Assembly (NCBI GenBank): GCA_950097015.1
Contig: CATNEN010000001.1
Location: forward strand, 2,282,001-2,346,000
DNA length: 64,000 nucleotides
From: Macrostomum hystrix
Lineage: Eukaryota; Platyhelminthes; Macrostomidae
Direction of reading: 5' to 3'
Translations under genes and position numbers: made by a program
In this document: positions 21,105-32,576 of the stretch, piece after piece
How the letters are laid out: each line of letters opens with the position of its first letter
Position numbering within the stretch: position 1 is the stretch's first letter
Notes under the pieces: model-generated
What the model was told of the DNA's origin: nothing
The model's input: the letters and a program-made list of their open reading frames with translations, nothing else
Databases searched by the model: none

Positions 21105-22425
21105 CGCTGGTAGATTTCTCAGAGATACACTGGTAGATTTCTCAGAGTTACACTGGTATACTTCTCAGAGATACACTGGTAGATTTCTCAGAGATACACT
21201 GGTAGATTTCACAGAGTTACACTGGTAGATTTCTAAGAGTTACACTGGTAGATTTGACAGAGATACACTGGCAGATTTGACAGAGATACACTGGCAGATT
21301 TCTCAGGGATACACTGGCAGATTTCTCAGAGATACACTGGTAGATTTCACAGAGTTACACTGGCAGATTTCTCAGAGATACACTGGCAGATTTCTCAGAG
21401 ATACACTGGCAGATTTCTCAGAGATACACTGGTAGATTTCTCAGAGTTACACTGGTATATTTCTCAGAGATACACTGGCAGATTTCTCAGAGATACACTG
21501 GTAGATTTCTCAGAGATACACTGGTAGATTTCTCAGAGATACACTGGTAGATTTCTCAGAGATACACTGGCAGATTTCTCAGAGATACACTGGCAGATTT
21601 CTCATAGATACACTGGCAGATTTCACAGAGATACACTGGCAGATTTCTCAGAGATACACTGGTAGATTTATCAGAGATACACTGGTATACTTCTCAGAGA
21701 TACACTGGTAGATTTCTCAGAGATACACTGGTAGATTTCACAGAGTTACACTGGTAGATTTCTAAGAGTTACACTGGTAGATTTGACAGAGATACACTGG
21801 CAGATTTGACAGAGATACACTGGCAGATTTCTCAGGGATACACTGGCAGATTTCTCAGAGATACACTGGTAGATTTCACAGAGTTACACTGGCAGATTTC
21901 TCAGAGATACACTGGCAGATTTCTCAGAGATACACTGGTAGATTTCTCAGAGATACACTGGTAGATTTCTCAGAGATACACTGGCAGATTTCTCAGAGAT
22001 ACACTGGTAGATTTCTCAGAGATACACTGGCAGATTTCTCAGAGATACACTGGCAGATTTCTCAGAGATACACTGGTAGGTTTCACAGAGATACACTGGT
22101 AGATTTCACAGTGAAACACTGGTAGATTTCACAGTGAAACACTGGTTTCTCAGAGATACACTGGTAGATTTCACAGAGATACACTGGTAGATTTCACAGT
22201 GAAACACTGGTAGATTTCACAGTGAAACACTGGTTTCTCAGAGATACACTGGTAGATTTCACAGAGATACACTGGTAGATTTCACAGAGATACACTGGTA
22301 GATTTCACAGAGATACACTGGTAGATTTCACAGTGAAACACTGGTAGATTTCACAGTGAAACACTGGTTTCTCAGAGATACACTGGTAGATTTCACAGAG
22401 ATACACTGGTAGATTTCAGCGGTGA
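21105..22425 (+). repeat. 23-bp minisatellite immediately after the CAMKMT stop
   Basis: About 57 copies of a 23-bp unit with core TCAGAGATACACTGGTAGAT. Variant forms include CAGTGAAACACTGG and GACAGAGATAC. A string of at least eight variant units at about 21155-21350 recurs in the same order at about 21690-21885, showing a segmental duplication inside the array. The 3' UTR probably runs into it. Confidence 0.95.
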
Positions 22426-23345
22426 AATGAGTCCCTTTTCTGTTTAAAAAATTACCTAATAGCTTGTACAATGAGATAGCTTGTAATTAGCCTTAGTTCT
22501 TTTGCGCTAAAGTTTTTGCTTTTACTCTCTCTTCTTTACTTCTTAGTTGTGTTGTTTTCTTATTTCCAGAAGTCTTTTATAAAATTTTCCTGACTATTTA
22601 TTCATTAAATGCGTCTGTACCGATTCCAAATAGTTAATATATAAGAGCTTAGACATCTCGACACTGTTTAACTAAAGTTTAATATTTTTCTCCTCAATAA
22701 CAAAAATTATATTTTTCGTTCAAATACGAGTTTAAAACAACGAAAATGCAATTGTATCCACATGCTATTGTGCAATACCATAATCTTAATCTTAATAAAG
22801 TACACGTCAATAAAAAACTCCGTTTTTTGTTTTTCTTTACCTCTGACGATACACACGAACCCTGTCTATGGCACCGTTTTATTAATTCCATTCCAAGCAC
22901 TTACCTTGTCCATTAGTTGCATATTTGTACCAGAAAAACCTTTTTCACCTTTTTAGTCGCTATATTTTACCGCTTTCTAAATATATTTATTTGTGTTACT
23001 GAAGACTTCGTTACATGTTAGATTCGAAATGCATAAATAACTTGAAAAATTATACTTAAACTTAAAAATTATTGCTATCCACTAAAGTTCTGCCGTGTTT
23101 AACTTCACTATAAAAAGGGATGAACCTTTTTAATTAATTTTTTTCTGTGTCACTGAGGCTTACGAAAAGTTTATTAGGATAATGTACTCGTGATGTTATC
23201 TCAGAAAATCGTAAAATAATAGCCTAGAAGTTTGGTACTGCTAGTAAACTAGTATATAATAATTATTTTAGCAACAATTCTGAGTTGTTTTCGGATTTCT
23301 AAAAATACAAATGGATTTCCTCGAAAAGCATAAATAGATAACGTC
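22426..23345. other. AT-rich intergenic or intronic stretch
   Basis: No coding sequence recognised. An AATAAA at 22794-22799 could end the CAMKMT transcript, which would then include the 1.3-kb array. Upstream exons of the MIPOL1-like gene were looked for here and not found. Confidence 0.35.
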
Positions 23346-24604
23346 TGAAACACGGGTAGATTGCAGTCAGAAACACAGGTAGATTGCAGCCAGAAACACA
23401 GGTAGATTGCAGTCAGAAGCACAGGTGGATTGCAGTCAGAAGCACAGGTGGATTGCAGTCAGAAACACAGGTAGATTGCAGTCAGAAGCACAGGTGGATT
23501 GCAGTCAGAAGCACAGGTGGATTGCAGTCAGAAACACAGGTGGATTGCAGCCAGAAACACAGGTAGATTGCAGTCAGAAACACAGGTGGATTGTAGTCAG
23601 AAACACAGGTAGATTGCAGTCAGAAACACAGGTAGATTGTAGTCAAACACACAGGTGGATTGCAGTCAGAAACACGGGTAGATTGCAGTCAGAAACACGG
23701 GTAGATTGCAGTCAGAAACACGGGTAGATGGCAGTCAGAAACACAGTTAGATTGCAGTCAGAAACACAGGTACATTGCAGTCAGAAACACAGGTAGATTG
23801 CAGTCAGAAACACAGGTACATTGCAGTCAGAAACACAGGTAGATTGCAGTCAGAAACACAGGTAGATTGCAGCCAGAAACACGGGTAGATTGCAGTCAGA
23901 AACACAGGTGGATTGCAGCCAGAAACACAGGTAGATTGCAGTCAGAAACACAGGTAGATTGTAGTCAGAAACACGGGTAGATTGCAGTCAGAAACACAGG
24001 TGGATTGTAGTCAGAAACACAGGTAGATTGCAGTCAGAAACACAGGTAGATTGTAGTCAAACACACAGGTGGATTGCAGTCAGAAACACGGGTAGATTGC
24101 AGTCAGAAACACGGGTAGATGGCAGTCAGAAACACAGTTAGATTGCAGTCAGAAACACAGGTACATTGCAGTCAGAAACACAGGTAGATTGCAGTCAGAA
24201 ACACAGGTACATTGCAGTCAGAAACACAGGTAGATTGCAGTCAGAAACACAGGTAGATTGCAGCCAGAAACACGGGTAGATTGCAGTCAGAAACACAGGT
24301 AGATTGCAGTCAGAAACACTGGTAGATTGCAGTCAGAAACACAGTTAGATTGCAGTCAGAAACACTGGTAGATTGCAGTCAGAAACACAGTTAGATTGCA
24401 GTCAGAAACACAGGTGGATTGTAGTCAAACACACAGGTAGATTGCAGCCAGAAACACGGGTAGATTGCAGTCAGAAACACAGGTAGATTGTAGTCAGAAA
24501 CACGGGTAGATTGCAGTCAGAAACACGGGTAGATGGCAGTCAGAAACACAGGTAGATTGCAGCCAGAAACACGGGTAGATTGCAGTCAGAAACACAGGTA
24601 GATT
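23346..24604 (+). repeat. 23-bp minisatellite upstream of the MIPOL1-like exon
   Basis: About 55 copies of a 23-bp unit with core CAGAAACACAGGTAGATTGC. Variants: CACGGG, GTGGATT, GTACATT, GTTAGATT. Blocks of variants recur in order (about 23560-23880 and 24000-24270). The array ends 38 bp before an exon acceptor, so it is probably intronic. Confidence 0.95.
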
Positions 24605-24642
24605 GAGCTTGTGCATAAGCCTGTTGCTTTTTTATTCCACAG

Positions 24643-25845
24643 GACTCAGCAACAGATCGATACCATCGCCAGGGCTATGAGCAGCAGCAGCAGCCGCAGT
24701 CATACTCTCGCCAAGCTGATGTCGACGCGGCAGCTCAAAGAGGCGGTATTGACAGAGGCGGCAGCTCAGGTCTGGTGGATATGTACAACACCGACGATGT
24801 CAACGCTCAGCTAGCAGACAGACTCGGCGTTGGCAATGGAGGCCACGGCGTCGCCGCCATTCGATCTTCGGGACCGTCTGGCAGTCGTCCAGCAGCCGCC
24901 GCTTCGTCCTCGGCCGGCGTTGCCACTCTTCTAGCCGAGCTAGAGTCAGCTCACTCCGACATCGCCACTTTGCGTCGCCGCGTTGCCGCCCTAGAAGGCG
25001 AGAATGATCGCCTACGTCGAGAGCTCGACTCCCAGCGAGTTGAAGCCGAAGCCCTGGCGACTAGCCGCGCTTTCGACCTAGTTGAAAGTCTTCAACGCGA
25101 TCAGCGCACTCGTGATCAGGCGGCTGTTCAGCGCATTCGATTAGCCAACACCGAGCGCGACATTGCCTTGGAGCGAGCCGAAGCCTTAGCCGCTGGCAGC
25201 GTTCTGGATCCGGAGCCGTGGCCGGTGGCCTATCGAAATGTTGGCGACGTTGGCAACAGCTACACCGATGGTGATGTTGGCGATGATGTGGACGGTCTAC
25301 TGGCTCGTCTGGAGGCTGCGGACGCCGGCGAAATTATTCAACAGCATCGACAGCAGCAACAGCAGCAGCGTCGTGCGCCGATGACCTATCATCGAGAGGA
25401 CGAAGACGAGGACGCGCCGATATTCGACCACAGAGATGGCGCAGAGAGCCTCGTTGAGACCAACGCAGTTCTGGCAGCTCGCTGCCAACAGCTGGAGGAG
25501 GAGCTGGAAAGTGCTCGCATTCTGTACTCGATGCAGCGCGCTCTGGGTGTCAATCCGACGGCTGCCCCGCGTCAGAGGAACGACGACGATAATGATGACG
25601 AACAGCAGCTGGGAGAAGATGAGGAAGAGACTGCGGCCGGCAATGAGAGCGAATTGCGCGCCAAATTCGAGGCCACATTAGCTTTGATAGAAGAAGAGGC
25701 TCGAACTCGCGACGCCCAGGAAGCTCGCCTAGCTGAGCTGCTGCGCGAGGCCGAGGCCAGGGCTGAAAAAGCCGAAGCCCAACTGGCTGCTGTCGGTCGG
25801 ATGACCGGCGGCGGTGGCGGTGGCCCCCGACGGCGAGAAACCTAG
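24643..25845 (+). CDS. MIPOL1: MIPOL1-like coiled-coil protein, terminal exon (5' end not found)
   Basis: A 401-codon open exon runs from the acceptor TTTATTCCACAG at 24642 to TAG. The first exon or exons are not identified, so the N-terminus is missing. The product is mostly coiled coil: heptads at 24940-25200 (TLLAELESAHSDIATLRRRV), with the run RDQAAVQRIRLANTERDIAL resembling the MIPOL1 segment of form RDEAV..RL.LA.EERDEA. LLARLEAADAGEIIQ and then CQQLEEELESARILYSMQRA correspond to MIPOL1's LL.RI..AD.GI.IQ and KKLEEEI..LRVYYS. A polyglutamine-rich insert (near 25350) and an acidic insert (near 25590) are unlike vertebrates. MIPOL1 is a conserved animal protein of poorly known function. The match is from remembered sequence over several segments; another long coiled-coil family is possible. 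Confidence 0.65.
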   Translation, partial: DSATDRYHRQGYEQQQQPQSYSRQADVDAAAQRGGIDRGGSSGLVDMYNTDDVNAQLADRLGVGNGGHGVAAIRSSGPSGSRPAAAASSSAGVATLLAELESAHSDIATLRRRVAALEGENDRLRRELDSQRVEAEALATSRAFDLVESLQRDQRTRDQAAVQRIRLANTERDIALERAEALAAGSVLDPEPWPVAYRNVGDVGNSYTDGDVGDDVDGLLARLEAADAGEIIQQHRQQQQQQRRAPMTYHREDEDEDAPIFDHRDGAESLVETNAVLAARCQQLEEELESARILYSMQRALGVNPTAAPRQRNDDDNDDEQQLGEDEEETAAGNESELRAKFEATLALIEEEARTRDAQEARLAELLREAEARAEKAEAQLAAVGRMTGGGGGGPRRRET

Positions 25846-25883
25846 ATAATTGTTTCGTTTAAACTTCCTGACATTTTTTTTCA

Positions 25884-26155
25884 AGGGGCTGCGGGCAATG
25901 GTGCATTATTTGGTGACACGAGACCCGCAGCCAGCGAGGAGACAATTCTGCACATTTCGTTGACTCCTGAGCACACACGCACAGTTGTGTACATCTGCCT
26001 TGACTTCCTCATCGTCAGGCAGTGTTCACTCTCACTTTCAGCCCCCAAGCCTTCTCTCCGCGGCTGCGCCCCAAATGAATGTGGCCTCGCCGCGGAATCG
26101 AGCTTAGGGACCTTCGCGCGAGAGGCAAACGCTTTAACCGCTCTGCCATACTTGT
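25884..26155 (-). mobile_element. SINE B just after the MIPOL1-like stop
   Basis: Full-length reverse copy. On + it starts GGGGCTGCGGGCAATGG, passes CCAAGCCTTCTCTCCGCGGC and ends in the tRNA head at CTTTAACCGCTCTGCCA. It lies 38 bp past the TAG, in the 3' UTR or flank. Confidence 0.85.
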
Positions 26156-26398
26156 CGATGAAAGCGGTCATTGATGTCCTCATAAATGTTTCGGTTAAAA
26201 TATTTATGTATCTTGTTACTAATTGTTGTTAGATTTCTGTTCAGTAAATGCTTATATCTAGTAGTAGTACGTGAAATTGCATCGATTCTTATTACAGGTT
26301 TTGGCATGTACATAATCAGCATCAGCTACCTAGGTTTCTAGTGAATTGGTAAATGCTTATTAACTTTTCTTTGCTTTATCGGTAATTTTGTTGTTTAA

Positions 26399-26539
26399 CA
26401 GTAAAAAGACCACAGAGGCTAAAATCGTCACGAAAAGAACACAAAATAACATTTTCCGCTATTTCCGAGCTGACGGCGGACGGAAAATGTTGAGTCATAT
26501 ATTTTCCTTATGGGCAGAAATGACATGGTTTTTCTACTG
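26399..26539. mobile_element. 141-bp foldback MITE with TTAA-like target
   Basis: Left end TTAA|CAGTAAAAAGACC; right end (reverse complement) CAGTAGAAAAACC with flank GTAA, a one-base change from TTAA. Inside, ACATTTTCCGC at about 26450 pairs with CGGAAAATGT at about 26481-26490. The termini resemble those of the element at 15084. Confidence 0.6.
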
Positions 26540-27481
26540 GTAAATAAGAAACTGCTTTGCATTTTTTGTGAACCAGTTTACTGTTTTTGGTGGCGTTTTA
26601 AACAATTTCTTCCAGCATTCCATGATGAATAAGGTCTTCCGTGACTGCAGCATTGCTATAAGTCTTTTGTGATCAAATCCCAACTTTTTTCGCAGTGATT
26701 CTAACATATAATATGATAATCAAATATATAAGCAGCATGTTTGTTGTAGGCCACGTTGGCAACATATGCAATAACAATGTCCTTCATAACATTGTTATTA
26801 CGCATAACAAACTGACGAATATTATGTTTCCGGACCTGTAGAGCTATAAATGGTTGTGTTTGATCGATCAGATAAAAGTGCTTAAGCAAAAACAACAGCA
26901 AAAACAACAGCAACACACTGAGACATCCGAGTAACAACCACAACAATAGTGGTTATTTTTTCGCTTTAAAATGTTTTAAATAATTTGCTCTTAGGTTACT
27001 GACGGAAGAAGCACTTTTCTTAATGCACGCATCGACCCAGATCATTGAGTTCACTTCTAATCTGATTAAGACACGTCGTATCTTTTTATATACTGCGTCA
27101 GCATACTGACGTAACCTGATCAGTGTCTAGTGTTTTTCATCTAGTCCTGTACTGGCGATTGGAGGTTTTTCGCTGCTGACTTTGTTGGGTACAGGCATCT
27201 TTGTGCCTGTCTGATTGCATTCCGTCGCGGTGCCTTTTGGTTAAGCAATAAAGTGCAAGAAATATTCACTTCTTGGAGTGACTGGAGTCCATGCAGTGCT
27301 ACGAGCTTGCTGAATTTACTTGCTGAGCTTGGCCAGCAAACTAGGAAAGCGAAAAATATGCGACTTCTCCTACATCAGGGGTCGGCAAACTTCTGCCCTA
27401 ACCTCGAAGCTCCTAAATCCGGCCCGTTGCCCCTTCCTGTATTATCTTTTCCGGCTCTTCTCTTTGTTTTTCTCTCTCGAC
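26540..27481. other. Gene-free AT-rich stretch
   Basis: No credible coding exon. A 7-bp hairpin ACAGGCA/TGCCTGT occurs at about 27193-27212, and an AATAAA lies near 27247. Neither suffices to name an RNA gene. Confidence 0.3.
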
Positions 27482-27665
27482 GAGCGGATAGCTCAGTCAG
27501 TAAGGTGTCGGACTCTGGATCAGATGGTCCTGGGTTCGACTCCCGACCTAGTCTAGAACTAGTCGTGCAGCCTTTGGCAAGCAGCTTTGCCCTGGTGTGC
27601 ACACAGTCTACTCAGCTGCAAATGAGTACCGACATTTCGTCGGATAATTCCCGTTGGTATGGATG
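27482..27665 (+). mobile_element. SINE C, short copy
   Basis: Head GCGGATAGCTCAGTCAGTAA, B box GGGTTCGACTCCC, core CCTTTGGCAAGCAGCTTTGC and CAGCTGCAAATGAGTACCGA. It is about 95 percent like the copy at 11488 up to TTTCGTCGG and then diverges, so it lacks the long tail. Confidence 0.8.
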
Positions 27666-28690
27666 TAGGTTGGTATGAGATAAAATCCCTAGAGTAATCT
27701 AAAATATATTTTAGAGTTGTATTACCTAATATGATATAAAAATAAATACTATGTTGGCTAAAGCAATGCAAAAAATCTTTTGACACCGGGACACTTAAAC
27801 TCGGGAACATCGTAGACCCACGCGTAACAATCAATTGCTGGTGATTCTCCGGTAAATCCTTTCGAGACAACCCCGAGACGGACGCTAGAGCGTATACCGC
27901 GAGCGCTGTTGATTCACCGGCAAGGACGACTCGAGTAGCCTACATACGTTTCGTCTAACGTAGTCCTTGCTCACAAGTAGATCACAATTCCAATACCAGT
28001 ACGATGTTACGCCTACTTGGATACATTTATTAAGGTTTCAATTTAAAGTGCAAAAAATTTGACGTAGCTAATTGAAAAACGCCTCTTATTTGGTCCATTA
28101 CTTTTCACTTATGTGCAGCCGCTTTGAACTTACGAGAATGCAATTTTTAGTTTCTAAAAGTCTCACTCGGCATGACACATATGCTTTATTTTATATTTGC
28201 CCCACTTTATTGTACTTTGGAACACTATAGAATTGCGTCTTCAGCATGAATCGACAGATCGACAGTAGGTCTACCATGAAATTTGCTGCCCGTTTTAATA
28301 CCAATGGGGCGGGAAATTCCTCCCCACCCTGAAATTTTCTGGGGTGATTCTATGGCCACAGATTCTAAAATATACAAAATATATCAATCGTCAAAAATCG
28401 CGTTCGTCTACTCTTTTCAGTAGCAGAGTTAGCATTCTTCGTATTTTTTCATTTTGAAAAAATTTTAATTGCTTAATTGCAGACTCCGGCAAATTTTCAT
28501 TCGTTTGCAAAGATTACATTGTGCAGCACTCGCGTTTGTGTGCATACAGGTAGCTGTGCAGCGCCTTGTAAGCTCGAGGAGAGAGCAGAATAAATATTCG
28601 ATACAAATGGCATCATCAGGCGACAAGGATGCTATTCGTAAAAGTGAAAATTGGGCGAAAATAGCTGGATCAGAATAGCACTCCATTATA
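27666..28690. other. Gene-free stretch
   Basis: No coding sequence or known repeat recognised. Short open frames near 28469-28680 have no family features. Confidence 0.3.
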
Positions 28691-28699
28691 TTCTTTCCT

Positions 28700-28830
28700 C
28701 CATGGTCAATAGGCGGCATGCGCCGTTTGCGTGGTCTAGGTTCGAGTTTTATGACGTGTTTCTATTTTTAGAAACTCAAGGTCAATTTGTGTCATGCCCG
28801 GTCTGCGTGGTCGAGTTTCAAGGTCCCCGC
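28700..28830. repeat. Two copies of a 75-bp repeat
   Basis: Units share TGCGTGGTCTAGGTTCGAG and CTATTTTTAGAAACTCAAGG with the four-copy array at 30722-31022. Copies here are more diverged. Confidence 0.7.
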
Positions 28831-28849
28831 TTGCTTGCTTAAGGTAAGT

Positions 28850-29762
28850 TGGTCTGCGATCATAATTTTTAGCAATCAAATTTACTCATCGACAAGACTC
28901 GGTTACAGAATCTAGATAAAGGACGGTCGTTGTTTCGATTCGATGTTTTACTTAGAATACGCAATCGAGCCGAGTGAGATTGCGAGAAATTTTACCTATT
29001 GTCAAAGAAAATTAATGAAAATATTTTTAACCCAAGTAATTTGTGTCCTGGAGTTAGACGAATAAAATCATTTGTATAGTACTTTTACTTTACTACTCTT
29101 TTTTTACTTTTTAGTCTCATAAAATCTAAACAAACAAATAGATTTAGAACACTTGGCAAATGTACATGCCATATATTTTCTATATTTTCCTGGCTAGGTT
29201 AGACGGTAAAACCCTGATCAAATACAAATATTAATAAAGTAATCCTTGAGATTGCAGGAAACAATTTATTATACAGACAATATATGCTTACATGAACATA
29301 AGGTCTAGGAAATCTAGTTTCCAAAATTTCCGTCTCTACACACACATTGCCTGGGTGTAGGTATAGGTTTTCTCTGCCCAATTCGCTGCACTCAAGCAAC
29401 GCTGTTCCTACACTCAGTTGTTGAATGCACCGACTGTGCGTTTCTGTACACTGAACAGTGTCCTAATATTCCCATACCAATCTGAGTGATCGACCAAGAA
29501 AGACAATAGACTATATTTTAGGGATTTGGCAAGTTTCATTTCGCAGGTTGAGCAAGGTATATGCTCTGTGTGGAGCACTTTGTATGTCTGGGTGTGAGCT
29601 AAATATGCGTGGTAAATAAGTAATACTTGGCAAGAGAAAAATCGTTGTTGGCAAAAAAATCGATCGATAAATACTTTGATTTGTCGCGGCAGCAAACACG
29701 CCTTTCCAGTTGGTCTTTTTTGGAGGGGCGAGTGCATGACGGAGCGGGTAACTGACTCGCAT
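28850..29762. other. Gene-free stretch
   Basis: AT-rich. Open frames on the minus strand near 29414-29829 show no family motifs and partly overlap the SINE beyond. Confidence 0.3.
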
Positions 29763-30065
29763 CATATGGCACTTCATATGGTGACACTAGAATTCTGCCC
29801 ATTGCGCTGACTCCTGAGTACACACGCACACAAATAATGTACGCAGGCTCACACTCACACAGGTGTGTACATCCGCCCTGACTTTCTCATCGTCAGGCAG
29901 TGTACATTCTCACTGTGCCTTGGAGGTTGGCCCTCAAGGGCGTAAATTGCACGACAAGCCCCCAAGCCTTCTGTCCGCGGCGGCAACCCAATTAATGTGG
30001 CCTCGCCGCGGAATCGAACTTATTGGACATTGTTGCGAGAGACAAATGTGTTAACCACTGTCGGA
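29763..30065 (-). mobile_element. SINE B copy
   Basis: Reverse copy with GAAGCTTGGGGG-type body on the minus strand (CCCCCAAGCCTTCTGTCCGC on +) and the tRNA head at its right end (GTTAACCACTGTCGG on +). It is more diverged than the copy at 25884. Confidence 0.75.
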
Positions 30066-30721
30066 TAGCTTAGCAAAAGTACCGTTTGCGCGCCACTCTA
30101 TTACAGCTAGTTTATTGTCATTGCAGAATTGCCTCCTCGCTGGCTGCAGGTCGACTGAAGCCAGGGCCCTGAAAATGCATGTCAGTTTTTTAATCATATT
30201 ATACACATTTCTCTGAAATACGAATGGAATTCTAATATACCAACGCGAAAAAAATAACTCAGAGATGCGTTGCAAAAAAATATATAGATGAATTCAGAAG
30301 AATTTACCAATCACAATATAGTTTTGCGCATATAGTATATTTTTTAAATATCAATGCGTGCCAACTTCTTTGATTCTGCAACGAACTGGTGTCTCGACTT
30401 GCAGCCGTATTAGGATATATAGTAGAAATAACAATATAACAACTATTGCTAAATAATAGGTACTTTGCTTCACGTATAGAATAAATGGATAATACGAGTA
30501 GAAACTCGGCTAAACACGAAGAAAACAGCAATTAGAGACTTACAGGCAAAATAAAATTGACGAAGGTAATTTGTGTACTTTTTTCGTTAATAATACAATT
30601 AAATTAGTCAAGCTGGTGTTGGTGGGTTAAAGAAAACGGCATTGCTTGCGAACTTTCTAGCGAACAATAGATAACATGACGCAACAAGCGCTTGTTCTGC
30701 CTATTTAAAATGACTTAATGT
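30066..30721. other. Gene-free stretch with a SINE B scrap
   Basis: GCAGAATTGCCTCCTCGCTG at about 30125-30155 is the 3' part of a + strand SINE B. The remainder is AT-rich without recognisable features. Confidence 0.4.
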
Positions 30722-31022
30722 GAATAGGTGGCAAGCCCCGCTTGCGTGGTCTAGGTTCTAGCTAATGTTGTGTTTCTATTTTTAGAAACTCAAGGTCAAT
30801 TGGTGGCATGCCCAGATTGCGTGGTCTAAGCTCGAGGTAATGTTGTGTTTCTATTTCTAGAAACTCAAGGTCAATTGGTGGCATGCTTCGCTTGCGTGGT
30901 CTAGGCTCGAGGTAATGTCGTGCTTCTATTTTTAGAAACTCAAGGTCAATTGGTGGCATGCCCCGCTTGCGTGGTCTAGGTTCAAGGTAATGCTTTGTTT
31001 CTATTTTTAGAAACTGAAGTGG
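30722..31022. repeat. 75-bp tandem repeat, four copies
   Basis: Unit contains GGTGGCATGCCCCGCTTGCG, TGGTCTAGGCTCGAGGTAAT and TATTTTTAGAAACTCAAGGT. It is related to 28700-28830 about 2 kb away. Confidence 0.85.
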
Positions 31023-31983
31023 CTTGCCCCGTTTTCTTGCTTTACAGTTTTTTCAGTACTTTGCTATCGTTCTGCAAGTCAGCATACACACAAAGTAGAG
31101 TATAAATCTAGAGTTCCTGTACTGTTATGCATTTGAAAAAAAATTCGAACAGCAAAAAAATATATCAGATAATTTACTTTTTGTTATACTCGGCAAATAA
31201 CCAAAAGAAGAAAGTATAGAAACACAAATAATAGCGAATTCTTTATTACACATAAAAAACTCAATCAACAAGACATGTAGGCAATAGATAAAGGGTCTTA
31301 GGATGCACTTTAAAGGATTTGCCTTTCAGCAGCTCGAGTATTTGCGGTTATTGCGAAGCAGAAACTAGACAAAACGATACATCGGAAGCGAAACAGCAAA
31401 AAACAAATATTCCGAAGGACAAAAGCAATTAGAAGCAGGAAGCTGCAATGAATGATGTCTTTTGTAGAGCATTTTTCGCGAGCTAGTACTCATTGTTAAA
31501 TAAATTAAAAAAAGTTAAAACGACAAAAAACCACGACAAGAAAAGCAGAGACACTGGACTAACAGTTAGTGCCGTTCTATAAACCAATAAAATCATGAAA
31601 AAAAAATCTCATGCCGACACAGAATATAATTATAAGCCTGTGTGATAATATTCTCGATTTTAACAATGTAATTTACTATTATATAGTAAATCTATAAATG
31701 AATGTCTGCATTAGGTGGACATTGAAAAACAACCCCAGCCGATATGTGTAGAAAAAAAGTAAAATGTTCAGACATCTGCTGTTTAAATAAAAAGCTAGGG
31801 TATTATAACGACACGACAAATTGTAAATGGATAAAAACAGACTAAACGAAAATGGGTTCATAATTTAACCAAAACCTCGAATACTAAAATAACAGCACAA
31901 AATTATTTGAATAGGGAAGCATGCTATGTAGCTCGAAAAATTATAATTCAGAGTTGCTAAAAATAAATTCAAATAAGACTGTG
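31023..31983. other. Gene-free AT-rich stretch
   Basis: No coding sequence, RNA gene or repeat recognised. Confidence 0.3.
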
Positions 31984-32150
31984 TACAGCTGTTCAGTCCA
32001 TGGACAGGAGAGGTCGCCAAACCCAGAAAATGCTGGTACCGGTTAGGGTTAGGGTTAGGGTTAGGGTATGGGGAAAAAGAGCATCTTGCTCATTGACACA
32101 AACAATTTCTTTTCAGCTGTGACTCGAACTCCCGACCTCTCAGTAAAAAT
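31984..32150 (-). mobile_element. Decayed SINE A carrying an interstitial telomere repeat
   Basis: The + strand shows the reverse SINE A tail (CAGCTGTTCAGTCCATGGAC), CAAACCCAGAAAATGCTGGTACCG of the core (partly), and the B-box side GACTCGAACTCCCGACCT. Four TTAGGG units at 32042-32067 interrupt it. Confidence 0.6.
32041..32067 (+). repeat. Interstitial (TTAGGG)4
   Basis: Four perfect TTAGGG units follow GGTACCGG within the SINE A remnant. This is the common animal telomere unit. It may have arisen from slippage or a telomerase-mediated repair. Confidence 0.9.
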
Positions 32151-32576
32151 CCGAAGCTGCAGTCTTAAATGTTTATACGCAAGTGGAAAATGGCGGTATA
32201 AAATGAAACGACTTTAAAACAAACCAGTCCAAAATAAAAGTACGAGGCATTGCATAACAGTTGAACAAACACTGAACATAATTAGAGATTGCAGATTGGA
32301 AGCAACAATTGTCAAGAGGCCAAGACTAACAAACAATTCTAAGTGTTCTCACGGGCTCACAAATTATCCGAACCAATGACCACCGCACTAGCAGTGAATT
32401 CTACAGATGTCTATGGCCCAATCCAATGCGAAAACATTCTTAACCCCTCCCCTCCAGATACTTGCGTGCTTAGCAGGTGGTCCTTGGTTCGAATCCGATT
32501 CGAAGCCACAATTTCAAAATTTAAGTCCGCAATAAACACGTGTGCGAGCATGCGAGATTTACCATCCTGTGGAAGA
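32151..32576 (-). other. Likely 3' UTR/flank of the dynein light intermediate chain gene
   Basis: Nothing coding. A GGTTCGAATCC motif at about 32486-32496 resembles a tRNA B box, but no tRNA or SINE body could be built around it. Confidence 0.3.

Noticed and set aside
12985-24604. Regular repeats considered as CRISPR arrays
   Set aside because: Units are directly adjacent with no unique spacers, and the DNA is eukaryotic.
426-25845. A polycistronic operon of six related-function genes
   Set aside because: Functions are unrelated and several gaps exceed 1 kb; only the weaker trans-splicing hypothesis is retained.
27120-27260. Possible small RNA gene with a 7-bp hairpin
   Set aside because: No Sm site, box elements or promoter recognised; one short hairpin is expected by chance.
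27482-27550. Apparent tRNA-Lys/Gln gene
   Set aside because: Same head continues into the SINE C core, and the acceptor arms do not pair.
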